Assembly: GCA_032017425.1 (NCBI GenBank)
Contig: DALZPW010000009.1
Source: Faucicola tetraodonis
GTDB lineage: Bacteria > Pseudomonadota > Gammaproteobacteria > Pseudomonadales > Moraxellaceae
Direction: 5' to 3' (one strand)
DNA length: 64,000 nt
The notes beneath the pieces were generated by a model, which saw nothing but the letters and a program-made list of their open reading frames with translations, did no database searches and had not been told where the DNA came from. Below, piece by piece: positions 62,119-64,000 of the stretch; positions within the stretch are counted from its first letter, which is position 1, and each line of letters starts with the position of its first letter. A program made the position numbers and the translations under genes.

Positions 62119-62190
62119 GTGTCAAAATACAGGACAGTATCAAAATATAGGCTAATATCAAAATATAAGACAGTGTCAAAATACAGAAAA
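62119..62190. repeat. Four 18-bp tandem repeats upstream of polA
   Basis: Units at 62119, 62137, 62155 and 62173: GTGTCAAAATACAGGACA, GTATCAAAATATAGGCTA, ATATCAAAATATAAGACA and GTGTCAAAATACAGAAAA. A weaker unit precedes them. On the minus strand they are open in the polA frame, six codons per unit. Confidence 0.9.
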
Positions 62191-62379
62191 ATTTTATATT
62201 ATCCGCGTATTATACTGGCTTTTTGCGGCTAATCGTTAAGCATTTCAAACTCATTTATTGGCAGAAGCTGGATAGATTTTGGCGGATGCAAATCGGGTGT
62301 ATGCTAAGTAAGTGCGAAGTTTGGCGGGTCGTGATAGCGGCAGCTTTGCAAAAATTCCACCAATAGCCGATAGCCAATG

Positions 62380-62388
62380 TGCTACAAT
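62380..62388 (+). promoter_or_regulatory. Extended -10 element for the thioesterase-like gene
   Basis: TGCTACAAT lies about 70 bases upstream of the start at 62457. It is one of the recurring TGCTA elements. Confidence 0.4.
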
Positions 62389-62456
62389 TTTTTAGCAATT
62401 TTAGGCGTTTTACCAATTTTAGACACAACCAATTTTTAGGCATAAAAGGGAACTTT

Positions 62457-63272
62457 ATGGGCAATAGCTATTACACACTGCTTGACTGCACCACGACCGA
62501 TGATATCACCACATCAAACTACCGCTGCAATATCCACTGCCAAGGCGCATGGAATGATAACGAACAGCACATGGCGGCAGCAACAGGACTGTTGGCTTAC
62601 GAGCTTGAACAATTCAAACCGCGCAGTGATATGCGTATCGGGCGCATCAGTCTGGATATTTTTGGGCTGATTCATTTTGGCGATGTTAGCGTGACCACCC
62701 ACATCATCCGTCCGGGTCGCACTATCGAACTGATCGAAACCACCATGGCAGCCAATGGCAAAACCTGTATCGTTGCCCGCGCGTGGCGTATGCAAACCAG
62801 CGATACCTCAGAGATTGCAGGGCTTGAAGATGAGCGAATCGGCCATCCAGAAAGCTACCCGAATTGGGACGGTATGAAGCATTGGGGCGGTGGCTATATT
62901 GACAGTATTTATCTCAAAGCCGACCCCGACAACCGCCAAGGCGATGGCATCGTGTGGATCAATACCGATATCGACATGGTCGAAGAAAACGGCGAAACAA
63001 AGCCCACATCCGACTTTGTGCATTTGATGGGTATGGTCGATACCGCCAATGGCGTGGTACCGCGTATTCACCAACCCAATACCATTGAATGGTTTTTTCC
63101 CAATTTAGATTTGCAAATCCATCTGCATCGTATGCCTGTTGGGCGTTGGTTGGGACTTGAGACCGTACAACAATTTGGGGGCGATGGCGTGGGTCTGACC
63201 AGTAGCGTGCTGCATGACGCACACGGCGCGTTTGGTCGTAGCGAGCAAATTTTAACCATTCGAAAAGCCTAA
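62457..63272 (+). CDS. Acyl-CoA thioesterase-like (double hotdog) protein
   Basis: A 271-residue protein. The N-terminal half (NEQHMAAATGLLAYELEQF, then GRISLDIFGLIHFGDVSVTTHIIRPGRTIEL) matches the TesB-type/4HBT_3 thioesterase family: the I-x-L-D-x-F-G-x-I strand and the R-PGRT-I-E loop; the C-terminal half (VGRWLGLETVQQFGGDGVGLTSS, then LHDAHGAFGRSEQIL) matches the second hotdog. Substrate unknown. AAGGGA precedes ATG 62457; upstream starts to 62379 lack one. A methyltransferase gene follows after 22 bases. Confidence 0.78.
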   Translation: MGNSYYTLLDCTTTDDITTSNYRCNIHCQGAWNDNEQHMAAATGLLAYELEQFKPRSDMRIGRISLDIFGLIHFGDVSVTTHIIRPGRTIELIETTMAANGKTCIVARAWRMQTSDTSEIAGLEDERIGHPESYPNWDGMKHWGGGYIDSIYLKADPDNRQGDGIVWINTDIDMVEENGETKPTSDFVHLMGMVDTANGVVPRIHQPNTIEWFFPNLDLQIHLHRMPVGRWLGLETVQQFGGDGVGLTSSVLHDAHGAFGRSEQILTIRKA

Positions 63273-63294
63273 AAGACTATCAGGAGCAGCAGTC

Positions 63295-63948
63295 ATGGAA
63301 GATAACAACACACTAACTGAACACTCGGTCAACGACGCCGAATTTTGGCAAAAACGCTATGACGATGGCTATACTGGGTGGGATATCGGTAAAGTTTCGC
63401 CACCGCTGCAAGCCTATATCGAGCATTTACTCGACAACGGCGTGAGTAAATCGGTACAGATTTTAATCCCTGGGGCGGGCAACGCCTACGAGGCAGGCTA
63501 TCTTCATGAACAAGGTTTTAGCCATGTTTATGTGGTGGATTTTGCTAGGCTGCCTTTGGATAATTTTGCCAAGCGCTATCCCAGTTTTCCCAAAGCGCAC
63601 CTGCTACAAGCGGATTTTTTTGGCTTAGACCCTGCGCAGTATCAGTTTGATTATATTATTGAGCAGACGTTTTTTTGCGCGATTGACCCCAGTAGACGCA
63701 GCGATTATGCCAAGCAAATGCAAAAGCTCCTCAAGCCTACGGGTAAATTGGTGGGCTTGTTGCTAGATAAGCATTTTGAAAGCAGTCCACCGTTTGGTGG
63801 CGACAAGCAAGAATATGAAACATTATTTCAGCAGTTTTTCACCATTGATAAACTGGCGCCTTGCTATAATTCAATTAAGCCCAGACAGGGTAGCGAATTA
63901 TTTTTTATCCTAAGCCAAAAGAAGGTAGAGGACGCAGGTGTCCTCTAA
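63295..63948 (+). CDS. TPMT-family SAM methyltransferase
   Basis: A 217-residue methyltransferase of the thiopurine S-methyltransferase family: AEFWQKRYDDGYTGWDIGKVSP at the N-terminus, the SAM motif ILIPGAGNAYEAGYL, then VYVVDFA and DYIIEQTFFCAIDP. Bacterial members methylate thiol or selenium/tellurium compounds; the substrate here is unknown. It is probably co-transcribed with the thioesterase-like gene. After it the last 50 bases of the window are AT-rich with no feature. Confidence 0.88.
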   Translation: MEDNNTLTEHSVNDAEFWQKRYDDGYTGWDIGKVSPPLQAYIEHLLDNGVSKSVQILIPGAGNAYEAGYLHEQGFSHVYVVDFARLPLDNFAKRYPSFPKAHLLQADFFGLDPAQYQFDYIIEQTFFCAIDPSRRSDYAKQMQKLLKPTGKLVGLLLDKHFESSPPFGGDKQEYETLFQQFFTIDKLAPCYNSIKPRQGSELFFILSQKKVEDAGVL

Positions 63949-64000
63949 GAACCTGTATTCATAAATAAAAATAATATATTTCATTAAATATATTAACTTG

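Noticed and set aside
62087..62179. N-terminal extension of PolA through the 18-bp repeats
   Set aside because: The extension is a hydrophobic repeat starting at TTG without a ribosome site; the family starts near the ATG at 62086. Kept only as a finding.
62119..62190. CRISPR-like array
   Set aside because: The 18-base units are adjacent with no spacers, and no cas genes are present.
1..64000. tRNA, rRNA or insertion sequences
   Set aside because: I looked in the larger gaps for tRNA T-loop and CCA-type ends, terminal inverted repeats and transposase motifs and saw none; a short tRNA could still be missed by eye.

Overview
The window is a gammaproteobacterial chromosome segment, most likely from Moraxellaceae (a Moraxella/Psychrobacter-type genome). 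The inference rests on moderate G+C in the core genes, the gene orders (murG-murC-ddl-ftsQ-ftsA-ftsZ-lpxC; yhbY divergent from rlmE-ftsH-folP; dapA-bamC-purC; carA/carB/greA; pabC-mltG-tmk), a paired ubiH/ubiF-like operon, and divergent family members such as FtsA. No rRNA, tRNA, CRISPR array, prophage or insertion sequence was recognised.

Layout. 0-9 kb: a partial Tat-signal gene, then the division and cell-wall cluster murG to lpxC. 9-18 kb: dciA-like gene, an M23 endopeptidase, a DOMON-like protein and yhbY (minus strand), then rlmE, ftsH, folP, sdhE, ygfX and a YidB-like gene. 18-26 kb: aroE, a lipoprotein, pabC-mltG-tmk, a small AT-rich cassette (XRE regulator, lipoprotein, two tiny membrane proteins), nadB. 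26-37 kb: a metallophosphoesterase relative, dapA-bamC-like-purC, an FUSC protein, serB with a divergent Smp-like gene, two acidic proteins, argG, greA, a PAP2 phosphatase. 37-43 kb: carB and carA, separated by a two-gene ATPase plus PIN-nuclease cassette. 43-51 kb: ubiH-ubiF, an OmpA/DUF937-like envelope protein, a rhomboid protease, a calcineurin-like phosphatase, a bestrophin, purE. 51-59 kb: an ABC-type ATPase plus TOPRIM pair, valS, a very AT-rich KAP-type P-loop NTPase, and an antitoxin plus PIN toxin pair. 59-64 kb: polA, an acyl-CoA thioesterase-like protein and a TPMT-like methyltransferase.

Most genes are housekeeping: envelope and division, folate (folP, pabC), purine and pyrimidine synthesis (purC, purE, carA, carB), amino acids (dapA, argG, serB, aroE), NAD (nadB), ubiquinone, DNA replication and repair. 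The accessory material sits as short insertions between essential genes. Three of these (carA|carB, purE|valS, valS|polA) carry ATPase and/or nuclease combinations typical of anti-phage or toxin systems, and are the best candidates for undescribed biology.

A second theme is sequence-level. Short tandem repeats with a 14-18 bp period occur in at least nine places: mostly intergenic, but also inside the pabC reading frame, where they encode pentapeptide-repeat-like units, and in a lipoprotein leader. A TGCTA-type extended -10 motif also recurs upstream of many genes. All coordinates, motif positions and base counts were read by hand; family names are from motif and synteny recognition, not from a search.
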